From Caballeronia sp. M1242 (lineage in GTDB: Bacteria; Pseudomonadota; Gammaproteobacteria; Burkholderiales; Burkholderiaceae): a stretch of 64,000 nucleotides of DNA. The stretch lies in NCBI RefSeq assembly GCF_017220215.1, contig NZ_CP071132.1, positions 524,873-588,872 on the forward strand, read 5' to 3'. The notes beneath the pieces are model-generated. The model had not been told where the DNA came from. It worked only from the letters and a program-made list of their open reading frames with translations, and ran no database searches. Every line of letters begins with the position of its first letter. The stretch's first letter is position 1. Positions 41,857 through 51,541 of the stretch are shown one piece after another. The position numbers and the translations under genes are program-made.

Positions 41857-44414
41857 CGGCGCGTGCCGCCGGTCATCGCATGCTCGCGCGCTGGCTGCTG
41901 GGCGCTCAATGGCGCAGTCATCGCGGGCGGGCGCTCGTCGCCGTGCTGACGATCGCGCTCGGCGTCGGGCTCGGTTACGCGGTGCAACTCATCAACAGCG
42001 CGGCCTTCAACGAATTCTCCGCCGCCGCGCGCAGTCTGTCGGGGCAGGCGGACTTGCAGGTGCGCGGCGCGCAACAGTTCATCGATGAGCGCCTTTATCC
42101 GATGCTCGCCATGCGCCGGGGCGTCGTCGTGGCGAGCCCCGTGCTGGAACTCGATGTCGCGGTGCCGAAGCAGAGCGCGCCGCTCAAGGTGCTCGGCATC
42201 GACGTGTTTCGCGCAAAGCGCATCGCGCCCGATCTGACCGGCGTGCCGTCGCCGCAGACGCCGCTCGACGTCTTGTCGGACGACGCCATCTTTCTGTCGA
42301 CCGCCGCGCAGCAATGGCTGAACACGCGCGTCGGCGCGGACGTCGATTTGCAGAACGGCACGTCGCCGGTGCGCTTGCGCGTGGCGGGCGGCATCGTGCG
42401 GGCGTTGCCGGGTCAGCGTATCGGCGTGATGGATATCGCCGCCGTGCAGTCGCGCTTCGGCGTGCAGGGGCGGCTCTCGCGCGTGGACCTGCAACTCGCC
42501 CGCGGGGTCGATCGCGAAGCGTTTCGCCGCGCGTTGCAGGACGAACTGGGCCCGCGCTTCGTCGTCGCGGAGACGCGCGACACCGAAAGCCGCACCGACA
42601 GGCTGTCGCGCGCCTACCGCATCAACATGAACGTGCTCGCGCTCGTTGCGCTTTTCACCGGCGCGTTCCTCGTCTTCTCGACGCAGGCGGCGGGCGTCGT
42701 GCGACGCCGCGCGCAGTTCGCGATGCTGCGCGTGCTCGGCATGACGCGCGGCCAGCTCGTGCGGCAGATCATGACCGAGGGCGCGTTGCTCGGCGTGGCG
42801 GGCGCGCTGTTGGGCATCGCGCTCGGCTTTGCGGTGGCCGGGCTCGCACTGCGCTTTTTCGGCAGCGATCTCGGCGGCGGCTACTTCCCGGGCGTGCAGC
42901 CGCGCGTGCATTTCGAGCCGGTCTCGACCGCGATCTTTCTCGCGCTCGGTTTGGGCGTCGCGCTCGCGGGCACGTTCGTTCCCGCGCTCGAAGCGGTTCG
43001 CGCGCGCCCTGCGCCGGCGCTGAAAGCGGGCAGCGAGGAAGCCGCGCTCTCGCCGCTTTCGACGCCGTGGCCCGCGCTCCTGTGCCTCGTCGCGGGCGCG
43101 GCGCTCACGCAGGCGCCGCCTATCGACGATGCGCCCATCGCGGGCTATCTCGCCGTCGCGCTTCTGTTGGTGGGCGGGATCGCGCTGATGCCGCGGCTCA
43201 CGGCGATGGTCTTCGGCGCGGCGAGCGCGGCTTACGCGTGGCTGCGCCGCAACCATAGCCGCAGCGCGGTGGGCACGCTCGCGCTCGCGCGGCTTGCGAA
43301 CGCGCCGGGCCAGGCGTCGATCGCCATGGGCGGCGTGCTGTCGAGCTTCACGCTGATCGTCGCAATGGCGATCATGGTGGCGAGCTTCCGGATATCGGTG
43401 GTTGACTGGCTGGAGCATCTGCTTTCCGCCGATGTCTATGCGCGGCTCGCATCCACCGGCGATACGGGCGGCCTCACGCCGCAGCAGCAGGCGCAGATCG
43501 CGGCCACGGGCGGCGTCGCGCGCGCGGCGTTCTCGCGCTCGTCGCAGGTGACGCTCGATGCCTCGAAACCGCCCGTCGCGGTGATCGCCCGCGAGATCAA
43601 CGGCGCCGACCCCGGCGCGATGCTGCAAATGACCGGCGCGACGTTGCCGCCCGAAGCGTGGCGCGCCGACGAAACGCCGGTGTGGGCGTCCGAGGCGATG
43701 GCCGATCTGTACGGCTATCGCACTGGCCAGCGCGTGACACTGCCGCTCGGCGGCGCGGACGAACATTTCGTCGTGGCGGGCATCTGGCGCGACTATGTGC
43801 GGCAGACGGGCGCGCTGCAACTGCGGCTCGCGGACTATCGGCGGCTGACGGGCGACATGGGCGCGACCGAAGTGGCCATCACGCTGCGCCCCGGCGTGCG
43901 GGCAGGGCAGGTCATCGCGGCGCTGCAAAGCCTGCCGTTCGGCGACGCGCTGGAGTTCTCGCAGCCCGGCGACATCCGCTCGCGCACGCTGACGATCTTC
44001 GACCGCAGCTTCGCGGTGACGTACCTGCTCGAAGCGGTGGCGATCATCATCGGCTTGTTCGGCGTCGCGGCGACGTTCTCGGTCCAGACGCTCGCGCGCT
44101 CGCGCGAATTCGGCATGCTGCGCCATGTCGGCGTGACGCGAAAACAGATCCTCGCGCTGCTCGCCTCCGAAGGCGGCCTGCTGACGCTGCTCGGTATCGT
44201 CATGGGCTGCGTGCTCGGCTTCGCCATCAGCCTGATCCTCGTTTTCGTGGTCAATCCGCAATCGTTCCACTGGACCATGTCGCTGCATGTGCCGTGGACG
44301 ATGCTCGTCGTCATCGGCGTGGTGATGCTCGTGTCTTCCTGCACGACGGCGGTGCTGGCGGGGCGGCGCGCCGTATCGGTCGATGCGGTGCGCGCCGTGC
44401 GGGAGGACTGGTGA
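41853..44414 (+). CDS. FtsX-type ABC transporter permease, fused double copy
   Basis: 853 residues. N-terminal helix plus a large periplasmic loop (about 60-250), then a cluster of four membrane helices (VLALVALFTGAFLVFSTQAA, LGVAGALLGIALGFAVAG), then a second half of the same design ending LGIVMGCVLGFAISLILVFV and ML VSSCTTAVLAGR. So both permease halves are in one chain. It overlaps the ATPase and the AttH gene by one to four bases. It moves an envelope substrate, probably a lipid or lipoprotein. Confidence 0.92.
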   Translation: MTARAAGHRMLARWLLGAQWRSHRGRALVAVLTIALGVGLGYAVQLINSAAFNEFSAAARSLSGQADLQVRGAQQFIDERLYPMLAMRRGVVVASPVLELDVAVPKQSAPLKVLGIDVFRAKRIAPDLTGVPSPQTPLDVLSDDAIFLSTAAQQWLNTRVGADVDLQNGTSPVRLRVAGGIVRALPGQRIGVMDIAAVQSRFGVQGRLSRVDLQLARGVDREAFRRALQDELGPRFVVAETRDTESRTDRLSRAYRINMNVLALVALFTGAFLVFSTQAAGVVRRRAQFAMLRVLGMTRGQLVRQIMTEGALLGVAGALLGIALGFAVAGLALRFFGSDLGGGYFPGVQPRVHFEPVSTAIFLALGLGVALAGTFVPALEAVRARPAPALKAGSEEAALSPLSTPWPALLCLVAGAALTQAPPIDDAPIAGYLAVALLLVGGIALMPRLTAMVFGAASAAYAWLRRNHSRSAVGTLALARLANAPGQASIAMGGVLSSFTLIVAMAIMVASFRISVVDWLEHLLSADVYARLASTGDTGGLTPQQQAQIAATGGVARAAFSRSSQVTLDASKPPVAVIAREINGADPGAMLQMTGATLPPEAWRADETPVWASEAMADLYGYRTGQRVTLPLGGADEHFVVAGIWRDYVRQTGALQLRLADYRRLTGDMGATEVAITLRPGVRAGQVIAALQSLPFGDALEFSQPGDIRSRTLTIFDRSFAVTYLLEAVAIIIGLFGVAATFSVQTLARSREFGMLRHVGVTRKQILALLASEGGLLTLLGIVMGCVLGFAISLILVFVVNPQSFHWTMSLHVPWTMLVVIGVVMLVSSCTTAVLAGRRAVSVDAVRAVREDW

Positions 44415-45526
44415 TGCGCTCGTTCAGCTCCTTCATCGCGATGCTTCTTGCGCTGGCCGCGTGCTTCTCGACGAGCGCGCTCGCCGCCGATGCGCCGTTC
44501 GCCGCGGTCGTGCCGGGCCGGGCGATCGACTGGCCGCAGGACAGCGGCGCGCATCCCGCGTACCGCACGGAGTGGTGGTATGCGACCGGCTGGCTGCAAA
44601 CGCCGGACAAGAAGCCGCTCGGCTTCCAGATCACGTTCTTTCGCTCGAATACGGGCAAGGGCGGCGGCGGCGCGTTCGATCCGTCGCAGGTCATCGTCGC
44701 GCACGCCGCGCTCTCCGATCCGGCGTTCGGGCGGCTCGTGCACGATCAGGACATCGCGCGGCAGGGCTTTGGGCTCGCATATGCGGCGAACGGCAACACC
44801 GACGTCAAGCTCGACGCATGGCGCATGGTCCGCGAAGCCGATGGCCGCTACAGCGTGAGCGCGGATGCCGCCGGCTTCGCGCTGCATCTCACGTTCTCGC
44901 CGACGCAGCCGCCGATGATTCAGGGCGAGGGCGGCTATTCGCGCAAGGGGCCGTCGCCGGAAGAAGCGAGCTATTACTACAGCGAACCGCAGTTGCAGGT
45001 GACGGGAAGCGTCACGCGCCCCTCGGCGAAAGGCACGGGCGATACGGTCGATGTCAACGGCAGCGCGTGGCTGGATCACGAGTGGTCGAGCACCTTGCTA
45101 CCCGCCGACGCCGCCGGCTGGGACTGGCTCGGCGCGAACCTCGACGACGGTTCCGCGCTGATGGCGTTCAAGGTCCGCAGCCGCGACGGCCGCGCGGTCT
45201 GGGCGCACGCCGCGCTGCGCGACCGCGATGGCCGCATGATGCAGTTCGGCCCTGGCGATGTCGAGTTCACGCCGGAACGCCAGTGGCGCTCGCCGCGCAC
45301 GAACACGCGCTATCCGGTCGCGACGACGGTGCGCGTCGGCGCGATGCGCTGGCGTCTTGCGCCGCTCATCGACGATCAGGAACTCGACTCGCGCGAATCC
45401 ACCGGCGCGGTGTATTGGGAAGGCGCCGTGACGGTGAAGGGCGAAGGTCAGGCGGAAGGCAAGGGCGGACGCGGCTATCTCGAACTCACGGGCTACGGCA
45501 AGGAGGCCGAAGCAGGCAAGCGGTGA
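44414..45526 (+). CDS. AttH-like lipocalin-fold protein, secreted
   Basis: 370 residues, ATG overlapping the permease stop (TGATG). Signal peptide ends ALA-AD. AttH/CrtC-type domain: ACHPAYRTEWWYATGWLQ-like block (HPAYRTEWWYATGWL), QITFFRSNTG, VNGSAWLDHEWSS, which are the conserved twin-lipocalin signatures (R-x-E-W-W-Y). CrtC relatives hydrate carotenoids; AttH acts with an ABC transporter, substrate unknown. Stop lies inside an 11-bp tandem array. Confidence 0.9.
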   Translation: MRSFSSFIAMLLALAACFSTSALAADAPFAAVVPGRAIDWPQDSGAHPAYRTEWWYATGWLQTPDKKPLGFQITFFRSNTGKGGGGAFDPSQVIVAHAALSDPAFGRLVHDQDIARQGFGLAYAANGNTDVKLDAWRMVREADGRYSVSADAAGFALHLTFSPTQPPMIQGEGGYSRKGPSPEEASYYYSEPQLQVTGSVTRPSAKGTGDTVDVNGSAWLDHEWSSTLLPADAAGWDWLGANLDDGSALMAFKVRSRDGRAVWAHAALRDRDGRMMQFGPGDVEFTPERQWRSPRTNTRYPVATTVRVGAMRWRLAPLIDDQELDSRESTGAVYWEGAVTVKGEGQAEGKGGRGYLELTGYGKEAEAGKR

Positions 45527-45562
45527 CCAAGCGGTGACGAAGCGGTGACCGAGCGGTGACCG
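45519..45562. repeat. Four tandem 11-bp units spanning the stop of the AttH-like gene
   Basis: AGCGGTGACCA, AGCGGTGACGA and two AGCGGTGACCG copies, with a decayed fifth (AGCGGCCGCGA) after. The gene's TGA is inside the first unit. Unit length equals that of the porin array, but the sequence differs. Copy-number change would move the end of the protein. Confidence 0.85.
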
Positions 45563-45636
45563 AGCGGCCGCGAGCAAGAACCCCGAAATAGGCCGACAAT
45601 ATAGGGGTTTACGCAAATTCACCGCCTCGACTCATC

Positions 45637-46851
45637 ATGTCCGATTTAGCCAGCCCTCTTCGCCGCCGCACCGAGATCAACCCGAAGCCGTTGACCGTCG
45701 CCGGCCTCCTCCTGCTCGCCGGTGTGCTCTATCTCGCGCAGACTGCCGGCGCGCGTCAGGCCGCGCTGTATGTGGTCGGCGCGCTGCTCGGCGTCGCGCT
45801 CTATCACGCCGCGTTCGGCTTCACGTCCGCGTGGCGCGTTTTCATTGCCGATGGCCGTGGCGCCGGCCTGCGCGCGCAAATGCTCATGTTGGCCGTGGGC
45901 GTCGCGTTGTTCTTTCCAGCGCTCGCCGCCGGGTCGCTTTTCGGCATGCCCGTGACCGGGCTGGTTTCGCCTGCGGGAACGTCGGTCATCGTGGGCGCGT
46001 TTCTGTTCGGTATCGGCATGCAACTGGGCGGCGGCTGCGCATCCGGCACGCTCTATACGGTCGGCGGCGGCAGCAGGCGCATGATCGTGACGCTTGCGGC
46101 GTTCATCGTCGGATCGGTGATCGCGACCGCGCATATGCCGTTCTGGACCGCGCTGCCTTCGTTGCAGCCCATCTCGCTCGTGAAGTCGCTGGGTCTTGCG
46201 CCCGCGCTCGCGGTGAACTGGATCGTGTTCGCGCTGATCGCCGCGCTGACGGTCGTCATCGAAAAGCGCCGGCACGGCAAGCTCGTCGCCGCACATGTGC
46301 AGCCCGCGCACACGTCGCCGTGGCTGCATGGTCCGTGGCCGCTTCTCGCCGGCGCGCTGGCGCTCGCGGTGCTCAACTTCGCGACGCTCGCGCTGTCGGG
46401 CCGGCCGTGGGGCGTCACGTCCGCGTTCGCGCTGTGGGGCGCGAAGGCGGCCTCCGCCATCGGCTTCGACGTCGCGAGCTGGCCGTACTGGATGAGCAAG
46501 CCGAACGCCGCGACGCTCGCCGCGCCGGTCTCGCACGATGTGACGTCCGTGATGGATATCGGCATCGTGCTCGGCGCGATGCTCGCCGCCGCGCTCGCGG
46601 GCCGCTACGCGCCGGTCTGGCGCGTGCCGATGCGCTCGCTGATCGCCGCCATCGTCGGCGGTCTGCTGCTCGGCTACGGCGCGCGGCTCGCGTACGGATG
46701 CAATATCGGCGCGTACTTCAGCGGCATCGTGTCGGGCAGCCTGCACGGCTGGCTGTGGCTCGTGGCGGCGTTCTTCGGCAACGTGCTCGGCACGCGCCTG
46801 CGCCCGCTCTTCGGGCTGGAAGTGGAACGCGTCAGGCCGACAGCCTGTTAA
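45637..46851 (+). CDS. YeeE/YedE-family membrane protein (thiosulfate or sulfur uptake type)
   Basis: 404 residues, about 10 membrane segments. Two sulfur-transport motifs with cysteine: QLGGGCASGTLYTVGGGS (about 132-149) and YGARLAYGCNIGAYFSG (about 344-360). TsuA of this family takes up thiosulfate. The stop is 4 bases from the stop of bluB, converging. Confidence 0.9.
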   Translation: MSDLASPLRRRTEINPKPLTVAGLLLLAGVLYLAQTAGARQAALYVVGALLGVALYHAAFGFTSAWRVFIADGRGAGLRAQMLMLAVGVALFFPALAAGSLFGMPVTGLVSPAGTSVIVGAFLFGIGMQLGGGCASGTLYTVGGGSRRMIVTLAAFIVGSVIATAHMPFWTALPSLQPISLVKSLGLAPALAVNWIVFALIAALTVVIEKRRHGKLVAAHVQPAHTSPWLHGPWPLLAGALALAVLNFATLALSGRPWGVTSAFALWGAKAASAIGFDVASWPYWMSKPNAATLAAPVSHDVTSVMDIGIVLGAMLAAALAGRYAPVWRVPMRSLIAAIVGGLLLGYGARLAYGCNIGAYFSGIVSGSLHGWLWLVAAFFGNVLGTRLRPLFGLEVERVRPTAC

Positions 46852-46855
46852 GAAG

Positions 46856-47503
46856 TCAACGCGCCGGCCACCGGTTCTCGAAGACGCATTCTTCGTGGGG
46901 CCGGCGCGTGGCCCAGCCCTCGGTTTCCAGCATCGGCGCGTCGTAGAACCGCTCGACGTGTCCGACGCAGAGAATCGCCGCGGGCCGCGCGCCTGCGGGC
47001 ATCGCGAGCACGTCGGCGATCTCCTGCGGATCGAAAAGCGACACCCATCCCATGCCGATGCCTTCGGCGCGCGCCGCGAGCCACATGTTCTGAATGGCGC
47101 AGGCCACCGACGCGAGATCCATCTCGGGCAGCGTCCGGCGGCCGAACACATGGCGCTCGCGGCCGTCCATCAGCGCCATGACGAGCACCTCCGCGCAATC
47201 GCGCATGCCCTCCACCTTCAGTTTCATGAACGCATCGCGCCGCTCGCCGAGCGCATCGGCGGTCAGCAGCCGCTCGCGCTCGACCGCCGCGTGAAGTTGC
47301 GCGCGAATTCCGGGGCATGTAATCCGGACGATGCGCCAGGGCTGCATGAAGCCGACGCTCGGCGCATGCAACGCGGCGTCGATGAGCCGCTGCATCACGG
47401 CCGGCGCGACGGGATCGCTCACGAAATGGCGCATGTCGCGGCGCTCCTGAATGGCGCGATACACGGCGTTGCGTTCCGATTCGCTGAAGGTCTGGTTATC
47501 CAT
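46856..47503 (-). CDS. bluB: 5,6-dimethylbenzimidazole synthase (BluB)
   Basis: 215 residues from the ATG at 47503. Nitroreductase fold with the BluB wording: ERRDMRHFVSDPVAP, HAPSVGFMQPWRIV, SVACAIQNMWLAARAEGIGMGWVS, and a C-terminal ENRWP. BluB splits reduced FMN to make the lower ligand of cobalamin. Only this cobalamin gene is seen. The FMN-reducing nitroreductase family is the alternative. Confidence 0.87.
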   Translation of the reverse strand: MDNQTFSESERNAVYRAIQERRDMRHFVSDPVAPAVMQRLIDAALHAPSVGFMQPWRIVRITCPGIRAQLHAAVERERLLTADALGERRDAFMKLKVEGMRDCAEVLVMALMDGRERHVFGRRTLPEMDLASVACAIQNMWLAARAEGIGMGWVSLFDPQEIADVLAMPAGARPAAILCVGHVERFYDAPMLETEGWATRRPHEECVFENRWPAR

Positions 47504-47749
47504 GATCTCGAAGAAATTGCAGTAGCGCCACTCTATCCGCATCGCGCGATGTCGCACAGGCCGCCACTCGCGAAAGCGTCGCGGTGCCTTCGCTCAGTAC
47601 GCCTTGCATTTGCATAACGGTGCGGTAGCCCACCTTCGCGGCGAGGAAAATCAGCGAACATGCGCGAGGCTGTCCGGAACAGTCGCCTGACCGATATCAG
47701 TCTCGTGCCGAGCTGCGGGGCTGGGTCGACACATCGTCTGGAGATCGCC

Positions 47750-48937
47750 ATGTTCAACGAACCGGTTCTGCGCCGCGGTGTACGCTGGATGCTGCTCGTC
47801 GTGATGTATTACGTGGTCGCGGCGGCATCGTACAACGGCTATTTCACGAAGTGGCAATTCCGCGATCAGACGCCGGAATTTGCGTTGCCCGCCATGCTCG
47901 ATGGCACGATCGATCGTCCGTTCGTGTATCGCCAGTTATTGCCGATGCTGGCGAACGGCGTCGAACGCGCCATGCCGGAGAAGCTGAAGACGAAAGTCGA
48001 CGCGCTTCTGATGGACGACAACCGCACGCATCATCCGATCACATGGTTTTACCCGAGCGCCGTCGATGCGCGTAATCCGCAATACGCGCTGCGCTATTAC
48101 CTGATCTTCGGCATGTCGTTCACCGCGCTCTTTCTCGCGATGTTCGCGATGCGCGCGGTCTGCATGACCTTGCAGGCGGACAGAACCGCCAGCACGCTCG
48201 CGCCCATGGCGCTCGCCGCGATATTCCCGCTGATCTTGACCGACGGCGCCTATTTCTACGACTTCCCCGAACTGCTTTTCATGATGCTCGCGGTATGGCT
48301 TGCGGCGACCGGCCGAGCGTTATGGCTGATTCCGCTCACGGCCATCGCGACATTGAACAAGGAATCGTTTCTCTTCTTCACGCTCACGTTGTTTCCGTTT
48401 CTTCACGCGCGCCTTTCCTTGCGTCGCGCCGTGATCGTGCAGGCTGTGTTGCTCGCCATCGCGGCGGCGGTCAATCTGGCAATCAAGCTCAAATATGCGG
48501 GAAATAGCGGCGATGTCGCGCAGTTCCATCTATTCCATAATCTCGACTTTCTGATTCATCCGTTGAGCTATCTACGCTTCGAATACAACTATGGCGTCGT
48601 GATGTCGAAGGGCTTCAACGTCATCAACGTCGTGATTGCCGTTGTTCTGCTGCGCTCCGGCTGGAGCAAGCTGCCGCTCGTATTCCGGCGTCACGTATGG
48701 ATCGCGCTCGTCGTGAACGTGCCGCTTTTCATCACGTTCGGATTCCACGATGAGTTGCGCAATCTGAGCATGCTGATCGTGGGTCTTCTCATGATTCTGT
48801 GCGTGAACATTGCGCTTGTGCTGGCTTACGAGCGCGCGGGTGCAATCGCGGCGGCGGATGCTCGAAGCGATGTACCCGACGCGCCCGCCGCGACGCCATT
48901 GCGCGACCGAAACGCCATGGCCCGTTCCGGCCGTTGA
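47750..48937 (+). CDS. Integral membrane protein of a polysaccharide locus
   Basis: 395 residues from the ATG at 47750 (GGAGATCGCC upstream). About eight to nine hydrophobic segments (for example YLIFGMSFTALFLAMFAMRAV, MALAAIFPLILTDGAYFY, LWLIPLTAIATLNK, VIVQAVLLAIAAAVNLAI). A periplasmic loop at about 95-125 holds DDNRTHHPITWFYPSA. It reads like a GT-C or polymerase-type envelope protein, but no family motif is certain. It precedes the deacetylase gene and looks co-transcribed. Confidence 0.75.
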   Translation: MFNEPVLRRGVRWMLLVVMYYVVAAASYNGYFTKWQFRDQTPEFALPAMLDGTIDRPFVYRQLLPMLANGVERAMPEKLKTKVDALLMDDNRTHHPITWFYPSAVDARNPQYALRYYLIFGMSFTALFLAMFAMRAVCMTLQADRTASTLAPMALAAIFPLILTDGAYFYDFPELLFMMLAVWLAATGRALWLIPLTAIATLNKESFLFFTLTLFPFLHARLSLRRAVIVQAVLLAIAAAVNLAIKLKYAGNSGDVAQFHLFHNLDFLIHPLSYLRFEYNYGVVMSKGFNVINVVIAVVLLRSGWSKLPLVFRRHVWIALVVNVPLFITFGFHDELRNLSMLIVGLLMILCVNIALVLAYERAGAIAAADARSDVPDAPAATPLRDRNAMARSGR

Positions 48938-48975
48938 TCCACCATAGCCGCGCATATTTGTCGGGAGACCGATTC

Positions 48976-49995
48976 ATGCCATTCGATCACGGCGTCTTCA
49001 CCGTTTCTCTCGACTTCGAGTTGTTATGGGGCGTGCGCGAAACACGCACTATCCAGAGTTACGGAGAAAACCTGCGCGGCGTGCGGCGCGCCATTCCCGA
49101 AATGCTGCGCGTGTTCGGCGCAAGCGGCATTCACGCGACGTGGGCGACGGTCGGTTTCCTGTTTCATCGCGATGTCGCGGAACTCAAGGCGAATCTGCCG
49201 GACGCGCGGCCCCGCTATACGCGGCCCGGCATATCGCCCTATGAGTACATCGAAGCGGCGCGCGAACTCGATCCGCTTTATCACTTCGCGCCGGAATTGA
49301 TCGAGCGCATTGCGCGCCAGCCGGGACAGGCCATCGGCACGCATACCTACTCGCACTACTATTGCCTGGAAGAAGGGCAGGGCGTGTGCGAATTCGAAGC
49401 CGATCTCGCGCGCGCCGTGGAAGTGGCGCGGCGGACGGGCGTGTACGTGCGAAGCATCGTGTTTCCGCGCAACCAGTGCAACGACGCGTACCTCGCTTCG
49501 CTTACCCGCTTCGGTGTGCTGTGCTATCGCGGCACGCAACGGGGGCACGCCTATGCGGCGTCCGACAAGGCAGGGCAGAGCCGGCTCATGCGAGCGACGC
49601 GCCTGCTGGACGCCTACATCGACGTCTCCGGCCACAACACGTATGCGCTCGACGAGTGCTATCGCGCGATGCCGTTCAATTTCCCGGCCAGCAGTTTCCT
49701 GAGGCCCTACAAGCGCAAAACGGCGTGGCTAGACGGTCTTCGTCTGAAGCGAATCACCGACGCGATGACCTACGCGGCCATCAACAAGCGGCTCTATCAC
49801 CTGTGGTGGCATCCGCACAACTTCGGGCGCGACACGGCGCAGAACATCGCGTTCCTGCAACGCATCGCGGACCACTACGCGCATCTGCGCGACAAGTACG
49901 GCTTCGTGTCGATGAACATGGAAGAACTGTGCGCGCTCGCCGCCCATCATCGGACGGACGAGCCCGAGTACAGCACCTCCGAAGCGGCGACCTGA
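48976..49995 (+). CDS. Polysaccharide deacetylase family protein
   Basis: 339 residues from the ATG at 48976 (GGGAGACC upstream). NodB homology: VSLDFELLWG (catalytic Asp), ATWATVGFLFHRD, and HTYSHYYCLEEGQ with the H-x-x-x-H metal pair; the C-terminal LYHLWWHPHNFG supplies the last His. It removes acetyl groups from amino sugars of the polymer. No signal peptide, so it may act on precursors in the cytoplasm. Confidence 0.9.
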   Translation: MPFDHGVFTVSLDFELLWGVRETRTIQSYGENLRGVRRAIPEMLRVFGASGIHATWATVGFLFHRDVAELKANLPDARPRYTRPGISPYEYIEAARELDPLYHFAPELIERIARQPGQAIGTHTYSHYYCLEEGQGVCEFEADLARAVEVARRTGVYVRSIVFPRNQCNDAYLASLTRFGVLCYRGTQRGHAYAASDKAGQSRLMRATRLLDAYIDVSGHNTYALDECYRAMPFNFPASSFLRPYKRKTAWLDGLRLKRITDAMTYAAINKRLYHLWWHPHNFGRDTAQNIAFLQRIADHYAHLRDKYGFVSMNMEELCALAAHHRTDEPEYSTSEAAT

Positions 49996-50014
49996 GCCGC
50001 CGCTTCGGTTCCTC

Positions 50015-51142
50015 CTAGCGCCGCGTCTCCTGCGACGTGGCCGGCGTGATCGACGAAGGGCCGACCAGGAAGCGCGGCGTCCTGAAGTGGACGATGCACG
50101 CGTAAAACCACACGTAGATGCTCACGAAGACGAGGTCGGTGGCGAATAGCACGACCGGCTCGTTCCAGAACAACGACGCCGGCACGACGCCCACGGAGCA
50201 CAGCACCCACAGATAAGGCGACGTGCGCGCATTGCGGCGTCCGCGCTGCCGCACATCGCGGTAATCGGCGCCACGCAGCGCAATGCGCCGATACACGAGC
50301 GTATGAAGATGCACGCCGTCCGGCTCGCTGACCGGCCGCCCGCGCACCAGCTTGCGCCGATAGATCGAGAAGACGGTTTCGAAGAGCGGATAGATCGCGA
50401 CCACGGCCGCGTACCACGCCGAAACCGCCGGGTGGCGCGCGATCAGGAGTACGAGCAGTTCCGCCATGACGAAGCCGATGAAATAGGCGCCGCCATCGCC
50501 GAGAAAAATCGCGGCGCCCGGATAGTTCCAGACGGCGAAACCGAGGATCGTGCCGATCATCGTCAGTGCGACGCTCATGATGAGCCAGTCGCCTACTTGA
50601 TGCGCGACAAAGCCTATCGAGCCGAAGATGAGGATGGACGATACCGAAGCGAGGCCGTTCATGCCGTCGATCAAGTTGATCGCGTTCGTGAGTCCCGACA
50701 CGGTGAGCACGGTCAGCGCGATGGCAAGCGGCATGAGCGCGAGACCGCGATCGACGATAGGCAGGTCCACGCGCCCGATCACCGCGTTCAACGCATAGAC
50801 GCCGCCGATCGCGCCGGCCATCGCCGCGAGCAACCTCGCGCGCGGGCTCACACGCTTGGTCAGATCTTCCACGCAGCCGGCCGCGAACGGCACCGCCGCG
50901 CATGCGAGCAGCAACAAAGACTCGCCGCGCGGATTCGCGCCGAAGATGCCGCCCATGACAAAGGTAATACCCGTTCCTCCGATGATTGCGATGCCGCCGA
51001 CACGCGGAACCGGAAACGCATGATTCTTCTGCACTCCCGTGAGATCGTTGTCGAGCCATCTCGATCCCGCATGGCTCGTGTATTTCACGATCAGAAGAGT
51101 CAGACAAAACGATGTGAAGCAGCCGAGGGCAAGGTTCAGCAT
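50015..51142 (-). CDS. Undecaprenyl-phosphate sugar-1-phosphate transferase (WecA/MraY family)
   Basis: 375 residues, about ten membrane segments. Family sites are present: HAFPVPRVGG, AINLIDGMNGLA, FLGDGGAYFIGF and DGVHLHTLVYRR (the His-x-His region). The usual D-D-L motif reads VEDLTKRVSP. It starts the repeat unit by linking the first sugar phosphate to undecaprenyl phosphate. The end reads toward the deacetylase gene. Confidence 0.9.
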   Translation of the reverse strand: MLNLALGCFTSFCLTLLIVKYTSHAGSRWLDNDLTGVQKNHAFPVPRVGGIAIIGGTGITFVMGGIFGANPRGESLLLLACAAVPFAAGCVEDLTKRVSPRARLLAAMAGAIGGVYALNAVIGRVDLPIVDRGLALMPLAIALTVLTVSGLTNAINLIDGMNGLASVSSILIFGSIGFVAHQVGDWLIMSVALTMIGTILGFAVWNYPGAAIFLGDGGAYFIGFVMAELLVLLIARHPAVSAWYAAVVAIYPLFETVFSIYRRKLVRGRPVSEPDGVHLHTLVYRRIALRGADYRDVRQRGRRNARTSPYLWVLCSVGVVPASLFWNEPVVLFATDLVFVSIYVWFYACIVHFRTPRFLVGPSSITPATSQETRR

Positions 51143-51541
51143 TGTCGTTTACTCATTTTGTCAACAGTGCGGACGTCGATCTGTTCAGAACATGTTGCAC
51201 CTGCGTGAGACCGCCGCGAATCGGTGCGCTGAGGTCAAACGTTTAAGCAAATGCAACAGACCCGGTTCGGCCGAAAAAGGAACACCGATAAATAAGGGCT
51301 CCGAAGTCCCGTTTTGTTAAGAAGCCTTTTTTATGATTAATCAGGGAATTCCCGCGCATGCAAGGCTCTTTGGAGTCCGAATATCATCGCGCGGACAGCC
51401 GATTTGGTAACTAGGTTTTTCGTTGACGAAATGTTAGCTAGACCGCGTATTGCTCCAAAATTGGCGGGCCGCAAAAGCCTTAGTTTGTGCTTTAGCGTCC
51501 TTGCCGACATATCTCATGTCGTTGTCATGACAACCGAACGA
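51143..51541. other. Gene-free AT-rich stretch with a palindrome (399 bases)
   Basis: It lies upstream of the WecA-like gene and downstream of the acetyltransferase gene, both on the minus strand. AT-rich patches (for example TTATGATTAATCAGGGAATT near 51331-51350) suggest a promoter for the WecA-like gene. A 14-bp palindrome is at 51521-51534. No believable gene. Confidence 0.55.
51521..51534. promoter_or_regulatory. 14-bp perfect palindrome GTTGTCATGACAAC
   Basis: A perfect dyad that starts 21 bases after and ends 8 bases before the end of the acetyltransferase gene (51542). Its outer GTTGTCA/TGACAAC halves resemble those of a reported parS type in Burkholderia (GTTGTCACGTGACAAC, from memory), but the centre is two bases shorter. 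A link to this parB is uncertain. Confidence 0.4.

Noticed and set aside
41703..44288. Long open frame on the minus strand opposite the ABC permease (861 residues)
   Set aside because: It is dominated by Arg, Ala, Gly and His typical of a frame read against a GC-rich gene, and the permease on the plus strand has clear motifs.
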